From positions 1 to 14,794 of the forward strand of contig CAKTQR010000043.1 in the NCBI GenBank assembly GCA_934597175.1: a stretch of DNA of 14,794 bases. Reading direction: 5' to 3'. Positions 1-7,060 of this stretch are shown here, one piece after another. Position 1 is the stretch's first letter; each line of letters starts with the position of its first letter. Below the pieces are notes generated by a model. It saw only the letters and a list, made by a program, of their open reading frames with translations. It was not told the DNA's origin and ran no database searches. This DNA comes from an uncultured Oscillospiraceae bacterium. GTDB lineage: Bacteria; Bacillota; Clostridia; Oscillospirales; Oscillospiraceae. Made by a program: the position numbers and the translations under genes.

Positions 1-1
1 G

Positions 2-76
2 AAGACCGACCCCCAGCTTATGGGCGCACTCGGCGCAGCAGAGTATGCACGCCAGAAGGGTCTTGCAAAGAAGTAA
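2..76 (+). CDS. C-terminal end of probable acyl-CoA dehydratase activase (BadF/BadG family), partial
   Basis: Only the last 24 codons and the TAA stop are inside the window; the gene begins upstream. The visible tail reads DPQLMGALGAAEYA followed by a short basic end. The QLMGALGAA stretch is typical of the C-terminus of 2-hydroxyacyl-CoA dehydratase activator ATPases of the BadF/BadG/BcrA/BcrD type, which use ATP to push one electron into the dehydratase. That assignment is from remembered family sequence and rests on about 15 residues, so another member of the ASKHA ATPase superfamily is possible. A strong terminator follows 18 bases after the stop, so the gene ends its transcription unit here. 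Confidence 0.55.
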   Translation, partial: KTDPQLMGALGAAEYARQKGLAKK

Positions 77-93
77 TCTAAGCTTGACGCTAT

Positions 94-127
94 AAAAAGA
101 GACACGATATATCGTGTCTCTTTTTTT
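94..127 (+). terminator. Rho-independent terminator of the upstream gene
   Basis: A perfect 22-base palindrome (99-120) extended by A/T pairs to 94-125 is followed by a run of seven T. It lies 18 bases after the TAA at 74-76. It folds as a long stem with a minimal loop and is a textbook intrinsic terminator on the plus strand; the A run on the other side would also give some termination on the minus strand. Confidence 0.9.
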
Positions 128-137
128 GTTATATTGA

Positions 138-157
138 GGCTCAGACCACTCTGAGCC
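138..157. repeat. Perfect 8-bp inverted repeat
   Basis: GGCTCAGA (138-145) and TCTGAGCC (150-157) are separated by the four bases CCAC. There is no T run on either side, so it is not a plain terminator. It lies between the plus-strand terminator at 94-127 and the minus-strand terminator at 242-268, in a gap with no gene. It may be a second stem protecting an RNA end or a remnant; no function is claimed. Confidence 0.4.
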
Positions 158-241
158 GGACTATATTTAATTTAAAGAGATTGACAAGCAAAATTTAAAT
201 GCGTCCTGCGCACGATAGAGAGCAGCAGATCGATACACGCA

Positions 242-268
242 AAAATACGCCGCCCAACGGCGTATTTT
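242..268 (-). terminator. Rho-independent terminator of the YhgE/Pip operon
   Basis: An 11-bp stem, 242-252 with 258-268, has a five-base loop. Read on the minus strand it is followed by TTTTT and lies 11 bases after the stop codon of the 279-2309 gene. It is the natural end of the minus-strand operon. Confidence 0.85.
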
Positions 269-278
269 GGTTTATATA

Positions 279-2309
279 TTAGTTTGAGTGCATGAGATTT
301 GTTTTTGCTTTGCTTTCGCCGAAGTGCTTGAGTGCGGGCTTGAAGGCGATGCTGAGTACCAGCGACAGCGGGATGAGTATCGCTGCCATCAGCAGCAGAA
401 TCAAAATACTCTTGAGATACACATTGCCGTAGCTGCCGGCGATGGTCTCACGCATTGCGGTCATTGCGTAGTTAAACGGCATGAACTTGTACAGGTCCTG
501 GAATATCTTCGGAAGCATCTCCAAGGGATAAGTGCCGCCCGAGCCTGCGACCTGAATGACAAGCACGATAATCGCAATTGCCTCGCCGATGTTGCCGAAG
601 GCGAACACCATACCGTAGTTGAGCAGCGTGAACACAAGGCTCGTGATAGCCGCCGCCAGCCAGAACTGGAACGGTGCGTAGCACTGGATGCCGATGTAGA
701 ACAGGTTGCCGAGCACGGTGATGAGCGCCGTAAACTGGCCTATGGCGAAGAACACAAAGTATCTGCCAAAGAACGCCTCGGTAGTGTTGAGGGTCGGGAT
801 ATCGCTTCTGCGCTTGATGTGGGTGTGCATGAGGCTGACGCTCAGCAGTGCGCTTGCGTACAGAGCGAGGGTCGTGTAGAACGGAGTCATGCCCGAGCCG
901 AAGTTTTCAAGTGCGTATGCACGGACAACCTCAAGGTTGGCGGGGGAGGCGAGGTACTCGACCAGGCCGCCGACATCGTCCTGCAGCAGGTCAAGCAGCT
1001 TCGTAAAGCTCTCGCTCGTGCGAAGCTCGTTGACGCTCGACTGAAGATTGGAGATCATGCTGACCATGTAGTTGAGCACATCCTCGGTGCTCTCGATGCT
1101 GACGGTGCAGGAGTTGAGAGCGTCGGTGTACTGCTGGAGGGTCATCGACTGAGAATCAATGTCGCCCTCGATTTTTGCTAGCAGCGAGTCAAGATTCGTG
1201 AGCGAAGTCTGAAGCGTGGTCATCGAGGAAACAAGGTTTTTATCAATTTTTGTCTGCTGAACGATATCGTCAAACTTAATTACGCTCTCGTGCAGCTGCT
1301 TGTTGACATCTGAGTACAGATCATCGAGGATCTCGCCCTCGTAATCGGTAATGCCGCCCTCGCCGAACACGGAGTCCCAGTCGATATAGGCACTTCCTGC
1401 CTCGGCAGGGTCGCCGTCAACGGCGTTGTCGAGCCGCTCGATGGTGTTGCGCATCTCCTCGGAGGTGTTGCGGATAGCGTCGGCGGCATAGACGACATCC
1501 TGCTTGCTGTTGGTGAGTCTGTCCTGAATGTCAACGATGGTCTTTCTGCTGTTGACGAGCATGTTCGTCACATCGGGAAGCAGGTCATTGGTCATGCTCG
1601 TGACCGTGGCTGCGGACTTCGTGACGGTTGCCATGGAGTTCATTATCGCAGCATAGGTCTTGAGGTCGGAGCTGATAGTGCCGAGCTTTGAGTCAAGCGA
1701 CTGCAGTGCATCCTCTGCGCTCAGGCCCATGCCGTTAAAGACGGAGGTGAAGTTTGAAAGCTCGTCGACTATGGTCGAAACGAAGATGCCGTTTATCTCG
1801 TCACGGACAAGCGACTGCGCTCTGTCGGTGATGCGGGAAGCAACTGCGTTCATCTTCTGGTTATCGTAGTAAATTATCTCCGGCTGATCCATCTCGCCGT
1901 CGGTAAAGCCGAGAATGGATGCGCTGAAATCCTCGGGAATGATAAGCCCTGCGTAGTAATCACCGGCGTACAGACCGTCCATAACGCCCTGAACGGAGTC
2001 GGGGAACTGCCAGTCTATCTGGTCGTTGGCCTTGAGCTTGTCGATGATGATATTGCCGACATTGAGCTTCATGCCGACAAAATCCGTGCCCTCATCGGCG
2101 GAGGCGACGGCTATCTTAAGATTCTGCGTGGAATCGGGGGTGTACGGGTCCCAGTTCGACATGATGTTGAACCATGCGTACAAGCAGGGTACAAGAGCGA
2201 GGCCAAACACACAAATAACGGTGACGACACTCCTGCTCAATCGCCTGATATCAGAGCGAATGACGGCTGAAATATTAGAAGCTGTTCTTTTAAAATTCTT
2301 CATACTCAA
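279..2309 (-). CDS. YhgE/Pip family membrane protein (676 aa)
   Basis: YhgE/Pip proteins are membrane proteins related to ABC-2 type permeases and to the phage infection protein Pip; their substrate is generally unknown. One N-terminal membrane segment (about residues 27-48) ends in PCLYAWFNIMSNWDPY, the family signature. A large extracytoplasmic region rich in predicted coiled coil follows (about 190-440). The C-terminal third has five or six membrane segments with the motif AGSGGTYPLEMLP and then NYAMTAMRETIAG. The start is uncertain: the longest reading begins with TTG at 2309, with GGAAG 10 bases upstream, and an ATG lies two codons later (2303) with poor spacing. It is the last gene of a three-gene operon, 34 bases after its neighbour, and is paralogous to the 837-aa gene at 2917-5430. 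Confidence 0.9.
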   Translation of the reverse strand: MSMKNFKRTASNISAVIRSDIRRLSRSVVTVICVFGLALVPCLYAWFNIMSNWDPYTPDSTQNLKIAVASADEGTDFVGMKLNVGNIIIDKLKANDQIDWQFPDSVQGVMDGLYAGDYYAGLIIPEDFSASILGFTDGEMDQPEIIYYDNQKMNAVASRITDRAQSLVRDEINGIFVSTIVDELSNFTSVFNGMGLSAEDALQSLDSKLGTISSDLKTYAAIMNSMATVTKSAATVTSMTNDLLPDVTNMLVNSRKTIVDIQDRLTNSKQDVVYAADAIRNTSEEMRNTIERLDNAVDGDPAEAGSAYIDWDSVFGEGGITDYEGEILDDLYSDVNKQLHESVIKFDDIVQQTKIDKNLVSSMTTLQTSLTNLDSLLAKIEGDIDSQSMTLQQYTDALNSCTVSIESTEDVLNYMVSMISNLQSSVNELRTSESFTKLLDLLQDDVGGLVEYLASPANLEVVRAYALENFGSGMTPFYTTLALYASALLSVSLMHTHIKRRSDIPTLNTTEAFFGRYFVFFAIGQFTALITVLGNLFYIGIQCYAPFQFWLAAAITSLVFTLLNYGMVFAFGNIGEAIAIIVLVIQVAGSGGTYPLEMLPKIFQDLYKFMPFNYAMTAMRETIAGSYGNVYLKSILILLLMAAILIPLSLVLSIAFKPALKHFGESKAKTNLMHSN

Positions 2310-2343
2310 TACATCGTTTCTTCCGTAGATTTGTTATGTTTGC

Positions 2344-2883
2344 TCAAACGGTTGCCTCTGCCTTATCATCCTCGGCGGGAGCTTCCTCGTCTGTGGAAGC
2401 AGCCTCGCTGACGGTGACTTCCTCATCGGCGGGGACGGATTCGGCCTCGGGGGCAATGACTTCCTCGTCGGCGTCTTCGGTCACGGCGTCAAACTCGGGG
2501 GAGCGCTGCTGTATCGACCGGCGGATCTGCTCTGCCAGCACCAAAGCCTCGTCCTTGGAGTCCTCCTCGGTCGGCATCGGCGCTTCCGCCTGCTCAAACT
2601 CCTGCTCATCCATATCGACCTGCGAGAACATCTGCCGCAGCAGATAGTCCTGATACTCGATGACGATAAGCACACCTGCGATGACAAACATCGAGGCTAT
2701 CCAAAGCACGAGGAAAATCGTCTTTGAGCCCTGGGTCATGAAAAGCATGATAAGGAAGAAGGTCGGGATAATGAGTAGGCTTTTTAAAGCCGAGCTCGTT
2801 CTCTTGACATTTCTCCGATGCATTTTTTCAAGACCGGCAACGAGGTCGTTATACATTTTTTCGTACTGGGATTCTGTATTCAT
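2344..2883 (-). CDS. Small two-helix membrane protein with acidic tail, unknown function (179 aa)
   Basis: I do not recognise a named family. The N-terminus (about residues 1-35) is charged and basic. Two hydrophobic segments follow (about 36-52 and 55-77), then a cytoplasm-like region and a long low-complexity acidic tail rich in Glu, Asp and Ala (about 105-179). The start is well supported: AAGGAG lies nine bases before the ATG. It is sandwiched in one operon between two YhgE/Pip genes, 33 bases from the first and 34 from the second, so a role as an accessory subunit of a YhgE/Pip complex is reasonable inference. The tail looks disordered and may vary quickly between strains. Confidence 0.85.
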   Translation of the reverse strand: MNTESQYEKMYNDLVAGLEKMHRRNVKRTSSALKSLLIIPTFFLIMLFMTQGSKTIFLVLWIASMFVIAGVLIVIEYQDYLLRQMFSQVDMDEQEFEQAEAPMPTEEDSKDEALVLAEQIRRSIQQRSPEFDAVTEDADEEVIAPEAESVPADEEVTVSEAASTDEEAPAEDDKAEATV

Positions 2884-2916
2884 AATACATAACTCCTTGG
2901 TGGGGATAAGCAGTAG

Positions 2917-5430
2917 TTACATCATTTCTGACTTTTCGAGCTGATCGTTCATGTAGCGATTGATGCCGTCGAGCGGGCGCTTGAGCACGAGACCGACGAA
3001 CAGACCGACGCCGAAGAACAGCAGCAGCTGAAGCAGGTAGATAAGGTAATTGTTCTGATACAGACCTGCGATAGCCTCACGCATGGCATTGATGGCGTAG
3101 GGGAAGGGGAAGAACAGGTAGACCTGCTGGAAGAAGTCGGGCAGCAGCTCGATGGGGTAAGAGCCGCCCGAGCCTGCGATCTGGATGATCAGGAACACGA
3201 CGAACAGCGCCTTGCCGATGTTGCCGAAGGCGATCGCCATGGAGTATGCGATCATCGAGCAGGTCAGCGAGGTCACAACGCCCGACAGCAGGAACAGTCC
3301 CGGGTGGACGCAGTCCATGCCGAATATCAAAAGGTCGCCCGCCATGGTGACCATGGCCTGGATAAGACCCAGCAGGGCAAAGATAAGGTAGCGGCCGAAG
3401 AACTTCTGACGGCTGGTAGCGCCGATAAGCTCGATGGGCGTATCCACCTTCAAAATTGCGTTCAGTATGATGCAGCCGACCCAAATGGCGAGCATCGTGT
3501 AGAACGGAGCCATTGCGGCGCCGTAGGATTCAACGGGGTAAACAGACTCGGACCTGATGGTGACGGGGCTTGCGAAGAACTCCGCAATAGACTGCGGGTC
3601 GACATCCATAAAGTCGAGCACCTCCTGCAAACGGGTGTCCTCGGTATCGCCGTTCAAAATACCGAGAGCGTCTGCGATCCTCGTCCTGTAGCTGCCGACG
3701 AGGTCCTTTACCTGTACCAGTGCATTGTTGACAGCGCCGAAGGTGTTGCCCAGCTCGCTGACGATGGGGGGCACTTTGCCCATGACATCGCTGAGTTCAA
3801 GCAGGATAGACGACAGATCGCCGAGGCTGTCCTGAAGATTGGTCAGCAGGGAGTCAATGGAGGGGTAAACTATCTCGGTAAGCGCAACTCTTGCGTTGCC
3901 GAGCAGGTCGCTTATTATCTGAAGGTCGTCAATGAGATTGATGTCACGGTTGCCGTTTAAGATATCGTCGAATATCTCACCTGCGTCCTTGGTGTTTTTA
4001 CCGGCCTGCGTTGCGGCGGCGGAAGCTTTCTTATCCGTTGCGCCTGCGGCATCCTCAACTGCGCTCATGGCAGTGCCCAGAGCGGACAGCTCCTGACTTG
4101 CGACGCGGCTGTCATCCCTCGCGGCGGTGAGTGCCTGCTCACGGGTGTCGGCATCGTCGGTGGTCTTGGCTATTTTGACATTGTTCTGGATATTTACAAT
4201 GCGCTGCTTTGCATCGTCCGCCATGAAGGTCATCATGGTGTCCATGCTCTGCTCGGTAGATTGCGCATTTTTAAGGTCGCTGTAATCATAACCGGTCACG
4301 GCGGTGTAGACCGAGGGAACGGTTATCTCGTTATAATCGGCACGGAGCTGGTCAGCCGCATTTGCGTCGTCCTGAGTGTTCATGCCCAGCTGCTCACGAA
4401 GCTGAGTGATCTTATCTCGGACCTTGTTGAGCGCCGACAGCGCATCCTCTGCCTCAGGGCCGGAAATGCCCGAGTGGGTGAGGTAATCGATAAGCTCCTG
4501 ATACTGCTTTTCAAGCTCCTTGAGCGTCTCCTTAACGGTTTCGGTGTCATCGCCGCCGTTATAGAGCCTGTCGAGCTTGTATATAGCCTTCTGCACCGAA
4601 TCCTGCAAATTGGTGAGCAGGTTGTTGACCTCCTCGTTTATAAGCGCAAGATCGCCCTTGGTGCTTTCAATATAAGATATCTGATTTGAAATATTTATCC
4701 TCTCGTTGCCGAGCAGGTGAATGGTGTAATCAATGGTGCTGTTGGAATTATTGAGCGTACCGACGAGAGAATTGTTCGCTGCGACGAACTGATCGATGGT
4801 GTCATCGTACTGAGCAAGGTTTTTATCGATCTTGGCAAGCGTATTTTTGAGCATACTGATGGTGTTGTCGCCCTGAACGCCCTCGGAGAAGGTGTTGAAC
4901 TTGCCGAACAGTGTCTCGACGATGGCCTGAATATACGCTTTGTTGACCGACTGCTTGACCTTATCGCCTGCGGCCTCGACGACCTTGACGGCGATGGGGT
5001 TGGTCTTTTCGTTCTGATAGAAGTTGATGGTGGGGCTGAACATGTCCTCCTTGAGGAAGTTATACATGTTATATGTAAAGTCCGGCTCTATTATAACGGC
5101 GGCGTAATACTTGCCTGCGTACAGGTCATCGACCGCCTGGTCGGCATCGTCGAGGAAAACATAGCCGATGTTCTCGTCGGCTTTAAGCTCCTCAACAAGC
5201 TGGTCGCCGATGTTTATTATCTTGCCGTCCTCATCCATATAGTCACGGTCGTTGCAGACCACGGCTATGCTGATGTCTTTGGTCTTGCCGTAGGGATCCC
5301 AGAAGGCATAAATATTAAACCAAGCATAGAGCGCAGGCAGGAACAGAATCGCCAGAATGATAAGGAAGGCGAGAAAATGCCTCGTCAATGCTCGGAAGTC
5401 GTTTTTAAAAATAGTAAATACATTACGCAT
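2917..5430 (-). CDS. YhgE/Pip family membrane protein (837 aa)
   Basis: First gene of the minus-strand operon. Same architecture as the 676-aa neighbour but with a longer middle: one N-terminal membrane segment (about residues 17-40) running into LPALYAWFNIYAFWDPYG, a large predicted extracytoplasmic region with coiled-coil and Ala/Asp-rich stretches (about 190-620), then about six membrane segments with the motif AGSGGSYPIELLP and PYAINAMREAIAG. The shared motifs show the two are paralogs. AGGAG lies 11 bases before the ATG. The family is linked to membrane transport and to phage adsorption (Pip of lactococci); the substrate here cannot be told. A promoter lies about 110 bases upstream and leaves a 5' leader of about 100 nt. 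Confidence 0.92.
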   Translation of the reverse strand: MRNVFTIFKNDFRALTRHFLAFLIILAILFLPALYAWFNIYAFWDPYGKTKDISIAVVCNDRDYMDEDGKIINIGDQLVEELKADENIGYVFLDDADQAVDDLYAGKYYAAVIIEPDFTYNMYNFLKEDMFSPTINFYQNEKTNPIAVKVVEAAGDKVKQSVNKAYIQAIVETLFGKFNTFSEGVQGDNTISMLKNTLAKIDKNLAQYDDTIDQFVAANNSLVGTLNNSNSTIDYTIHLLGNERINISNQISYIESTKGDLALINEEVNNLLTNLQDSVQKAIYKLDRLYNGGDDTETVKETLKELEKQYQELIDYLTHSGISGPEAEDALSALNKVRDKITQLREQLGMNTQDDANAADQLRADYNEITVPSVYTAVTGYDYSDLKNAQSTEQSMDTMMTFMADDAKQRIVNIQNNVKIAKTTDDADTREQALTAARDDSRVASQELSALGTAMSAVEDAAGATDKKASAAATQAGKNTKDAGEIFDDILNGNRDINLIDDLQIISDLLGNARVALTEIVYPSIDSLLTNLQDSLGDLSSILLELSDVMGKVPPIVSELGNTFGAVNNALVQVKDLVGSYRTRIADALGILNGDTEDTRLQEVLDFMDVDPQSIAEFFASPVTIRSESVYPVESYGAAMAPFYTMLAIWVGCIILNAILKVDTPIELIGATSRQKFFGRYLIFALLGLIQAMVTMAGDLLIFGMDCVHPGLFLLSGVVTSLTCSMIAYSMAIAFGNIGKALFVVFLIIQIAGSGGSYPIELLPDFFQQVYLFFPFPYAINAMREAIAGLYQNNYLIYLLQLLLFFGVGLFVGLVLKRPLDGINRYMNDQLEKSEMM

Positions 5431-5514
5431 ACCGGGTAATACTCCTATCGTGATCAGAAGTAATCATAACGCAGTCAGCCTGCGGTAAAAAGTCGAATGC
5501 TGTGATTACAAAAA

Positions 5515-5532
5515 TGTATCGATATGGATACA
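5515..5532. promoter_or_regulatory. Candidate operator at the YhgE/Pip operon start site
   Basis: TGTATC (5515-5520) and GATACA (5527-5532) form a perfect inverted repeat with a six-base centre. It sits five bases downstream of the -10 box and overlaps the expected start of transcription (about 5531), where a bound repressor would block initiation. YhgE/Pip genes are often next to TetR-type regulators, but none is in this window, so the binding protein is unknown. Confidence 0.45.
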
Positions 5533-5537
5533 AAGTT

Positions 5538-5566
5538 ATTGTACCGTTAATCAATTCCAAAGTCAA
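5538..5566 (-). promoter_or_regulatory. Sigma-A promoter of the YhgE/Pip operon
   Basis: On the minus strand, TTGACT (5566-5561) and TACAAT (5543-5538) are separated by exactly 17 bases, each one base off consensus. The expected start is near 5531, about 100 nt before the ATG of the 837-aa gene. Confidence 0.8.
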
Positions 5567-5762
5567 GTAGACATAACAATTAAAATCGAATTATTTTTTC
5601 ATAATTGTGTCCGGGAAATATTTAAACACAAAATGTTGTGGTGTCAAACTTGAGGAAAATTATGGACTGAGGATTTAGCGAAGCATGGGCGGAAAGCTGC
5701 CCGTCAAAACCGATAGTCGTTCGACTCCCGTCAACTTAACAGTTTTTACATAGTATCAAAAA

Positions 5763-5791
5763 GAATATATGTCGAACATTCGGTAATGATA
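5763..5791 (+). promoter_or_regulatory. Candidate sigma-G (forespore) promoter of the spore-protein gene
   Basis: GAATA (5763-5767) matches the sigma-G -35 pattern GHATR. After 17 bases, AATGATA (5785-5791) matches the -10 pattern CATNHTA at all but the first position. The start would be near 5798, about 50 nt before the ATG. SASP genes are normally sigma-G dependent, which agrees with this reading. Confidence 0.5.
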
Positions 5792-5847
5792 AGTTACGGG
5801 TTATGAAACAACAAAAAACCCAATACAAAAAAGGAGATGTAAAAACT

Positions 5848-6048
5848 ATGTCTAACAATTCCAGCAATCGTCTTGTCATTCCCGCAGCACGCGAGGCAAT
5901 GGATAAGTTCAAGATGGAAGCAGCAAGCGAAGTCGGAGTTAACCTGAAGAACGGTTACAACGGTGAGCTTACCGCACGCCAGGCCGGCTCTATCGGCGGC
6001 CAGATGGTCAAGAAGATGATCGAGGCATACGAGAACGGCCTTAAGTAA
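5848..6048 (+). CDS. Alpha/beta-type small acid-soluble spore protein
   Basis: A 66-residue protein of the alpha/beta SASP family, which coats and protects DNA in the dormant spore and is degraded at germination. The family signature EVGVNL, YNGELTARQAGSIGGQMVKKMI is unmistakable (about residues 29-60). The segment MEAASE near residue 24 corresponds to the usual site cut by the germination protease Gpr, whose common form is E-I/F-A-S/Q-E. The start is the ATG at 5848 with AAAGGAG ten bases upstream; an in-frame ATG at 5803 would add 15 residues not expected in the family and has no ribosome site. It is a single-gene unit with its own terminator. It shows that the organism, or its recent ancestors, sporulate. 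Confidence 0.97.
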   Translation: MSNNSSNRLVIPAAREAMDKFKMEAASEVGVNLKNGYNGELTARQAGSIGGQMVKKMIEAYENGLK

Positions 6049-6052
6049 GAGC

Positions 6053-6090
6053 AAAAAAAGACGATGCCCATCGTATGTGGGCATCGTTTT
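6053..6090. terminator. Bidirectional terminator between the spore-protein and LytTR genes
   Basis: A perfect 10-bp stem (6061-6070 with 6078-6087) has a seven-base loop. TTTT follows on the plus strand, and seven T (6059-6053) follow on the minus strand one base beyond the stem. It serves the SASP gene and the convergent response regulator. Confidence 0.9.
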
Positions 6091-6167
6091 CTATATGGTT
6101 TTTGTTGACAGACGGGGGGGTTATTGTAAAATCAAATCACACGATCCCTACATTATATAAATACAGA

Positions 6168-6881
6168 TCACTTTTTCTCCGCCAGCCTGCGGAAAAATGC
6201 TTCCTTAGCGCTTGCCTTCTGCGCACGGCTTATCGGGACGAGCGCACCGTTTACGAGCTTGAAGCCGTTGGTCTCCATCGTGGCGATGTTTTGCACATTC
6301 ACCCAATAGCTCTGGTGGCAGTGGATAAAGGCACTCTTATCCTCGATGCACTTTAAAAGCTCCGCCGGGGACTGCGTGGTCATGCAGCTTTCGCCGTCTG
6401 TCACGACCTTCGTCTTGTGCAGCGCACGCTCCAGATACATAACTTTGTCAGCAGGTATCCTCATGACCGAAGCGCCGGACTTGATGAGCATGAAGCTTCT
6501 GGGCTTTGTGATGCTTGCGACCGCTTTCTCAAGCGCCAGCGGCAGCCGCTCGTCCATCTGGGACTTGAGCACAAAATAGATATGCTCGGTGTTGTACACC
6601 TCGGGCGCATAGAAAATGTAGCTTGATATGAAAACTATCTTACATTCCGGCGCAATGCGGTTTATCTCGCCCGCAAGCTCAATGCCGTCGATGCCCGGCA
6701 TCTGTATATCCAGCAGGGCGATATTCGGTACATACGCCGTGCACTCCATCTTGAAAAGCAGCTCGTTTGCGCCGCAAAATTCCGAAATTGTCGCAGCCTG
6801 CCCGTTTAGGAGATTTTCGGCAAGCTTGCGTATATGTGTACGATGCAGGGTCTCGTCATCGCAGATTGCAATTTGAAGCAT
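6168..6881 (-). CDS. LytTR-family response regulator (237 aa)
   Basis: A cytoplasmic two-component regulator with an N-terminal receiver domain (about 1-122) and a C-terminal LytTR DNA-binding domain (about 132-230). The receiver is intact: acidic residues D8 and D9 in ICDDE, phospho-acceptor D58 in ALLDIQMPGIDG, S86/S87 and K106 in YFVLKS. LytTR proteins bind pairs of short direct repeats and often control peptide signalling, bacteriocin or cell-envelope genes. AGAGG lies about six bases before the ATG. No histidine kinase is next to it. It is divergent from a second LytTR gene, and the two share a YF-x5-Q-x-DERL segment at the end of the receiver, so they are probably old paralogs. Confidence 0.93.
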   Translation of the reverse strand: MLQIAICDDETLHRTHIRKLAENLLNGQAATISEFCGANELLFKMECTAYVPNIALLDIQMPGIDGIELAGEINRIAPECKIVFISSYIFYAPEVYNTEHIYFVLKSQMDERLPLALEKAVASITKPRSFMLIKSGASVMRIPADKVMYLERALHKTKVVTDGESCMTTQSPAELLKCIEDKSAFIHCHQSYWVNVQNIATMETNGFKLVNGALVPISRAQKASAKEAFFRRLAEKK

Positions 6882-6931
6882 ACATGACCTCTCAGACTAT
6901 TTTTAATCAAATGAAACTATTATACAGCAAA

Positions 6932-6960
6932 ATTATAAAACATTTGTGCAAATTATGCAA
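6932..6960 (-). promoter_or_regulatory. Sigma-A promoter of the 237-aa LytTR regulator
   Basis: On the minus strand, TTGCAT (6960-6955) and a perfect TATAAT (6937-6932) are 17 bases apart. A second TATAAT lies at 6924-6919 without a matching -35. The start is expected near 6925, about 45 nt before the ATG. Confidence 0.65.
6944..6960 (-). repeat. Two 8-bp direct repeats over the -35 of the LytTR promoter
   Basis: Read on the minus strand, TTGCATAA (6960-6953) and TTGCACAA (6951-6944) repeat with a nine-base period and one mismatch. They cover the -35 box and the start of the spacer, so a protein bound here would affect transcription of the 237-aa regulator. A 12-base core of this site, TGCAAATTATGC, recurs at 7787-7798 just after the second LytTR gene. 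Confidence 0.45.
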
Positions 6961-7001
6961 GGAAAGTGACTGATTATGTAGATTGACAGCCCAAAATCGA
7001 C

Positions 7002-7019
7002 TATTAGTGTTATTAGTGT
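7002..7019 (+). repeat. Tandem 9-bp direct repeat upstream of the 240-aa LytTR gene
   Basis: TATTAGTGT occurs twice in perfect tandem at 7002-7010 and 7011-7019, and a third partial copy (TATT) follows. A TTGACA sits at 6983-6988, but the best -10 candidate, TGTTAT at 7008-7013, is 19 bases away and inside the repeats, so the promoter is weak on its own. The pattern would fit activator or autoregulator binding; that is inference. Confidence 0.45.
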
Positions 7020-7060
7020 TATTTATATAGGCTATGAAGATATGTAAAGGGGGAGTTTGT

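Larger units (their letters stand above)
5431..5762. other. Intergenic region between the YhgE/Pip operon and the spore-protein gene
   Basis: This stretch has no convincing gene. It holds the minus-strand operon leader (5431-5531), a palindrome at the start site, the operon promoter, and an AT-rich block (5575-5640). Near 5681-5740 is a short structured patch: an AGTC/GACT hairpin at 5715-5726 and two copies of CCCGTCAA at 5700-5707 and 5727-5734, spaced 27 bases apart. A 22-codon ATG frame runs through this patch (5685-5753), but its only candidate ribosome site (GAGG) is too far away, so I do not call it a gene. Confidence 0.6.

Noticed and set aside
181..209. TTGACA at 181-186 as a plus-strand promoter
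   Set aside because: No -10 like sequence 16-18 bases downstream (TCCTGC there) and no plus-strand gene follows.
288..1181. Long open frame on the plus strand opposite the 676-aa YhgE/Pip gene
   Set aside because: It is antisense to a clear membrane protein gene, has no ribosome site and its product looks like the mirror of codon bias (rich in His, Glu and Val).
5700..5740. tRNA remnant, suggested by GTTCGACTCCC
   Set aside because: The flanking bases do not pair as a T-stem and no acceptor stem or anticodon arm can be built.
5685..5753. 22-codon ORF beginning MGGKLPVK
   Set aside because: The nearest GAGG is 13 bases upstream and no promoter is visible; kept only as a low-interest observation.
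7034..7060. ATG at 7034 as the start of the degenerate LytTR gene
   Set aside because: No ribosome site precedes it, whereas TTG 7061 has GGGGGAG five bases upstream and gives a normal receiver N-terminus.
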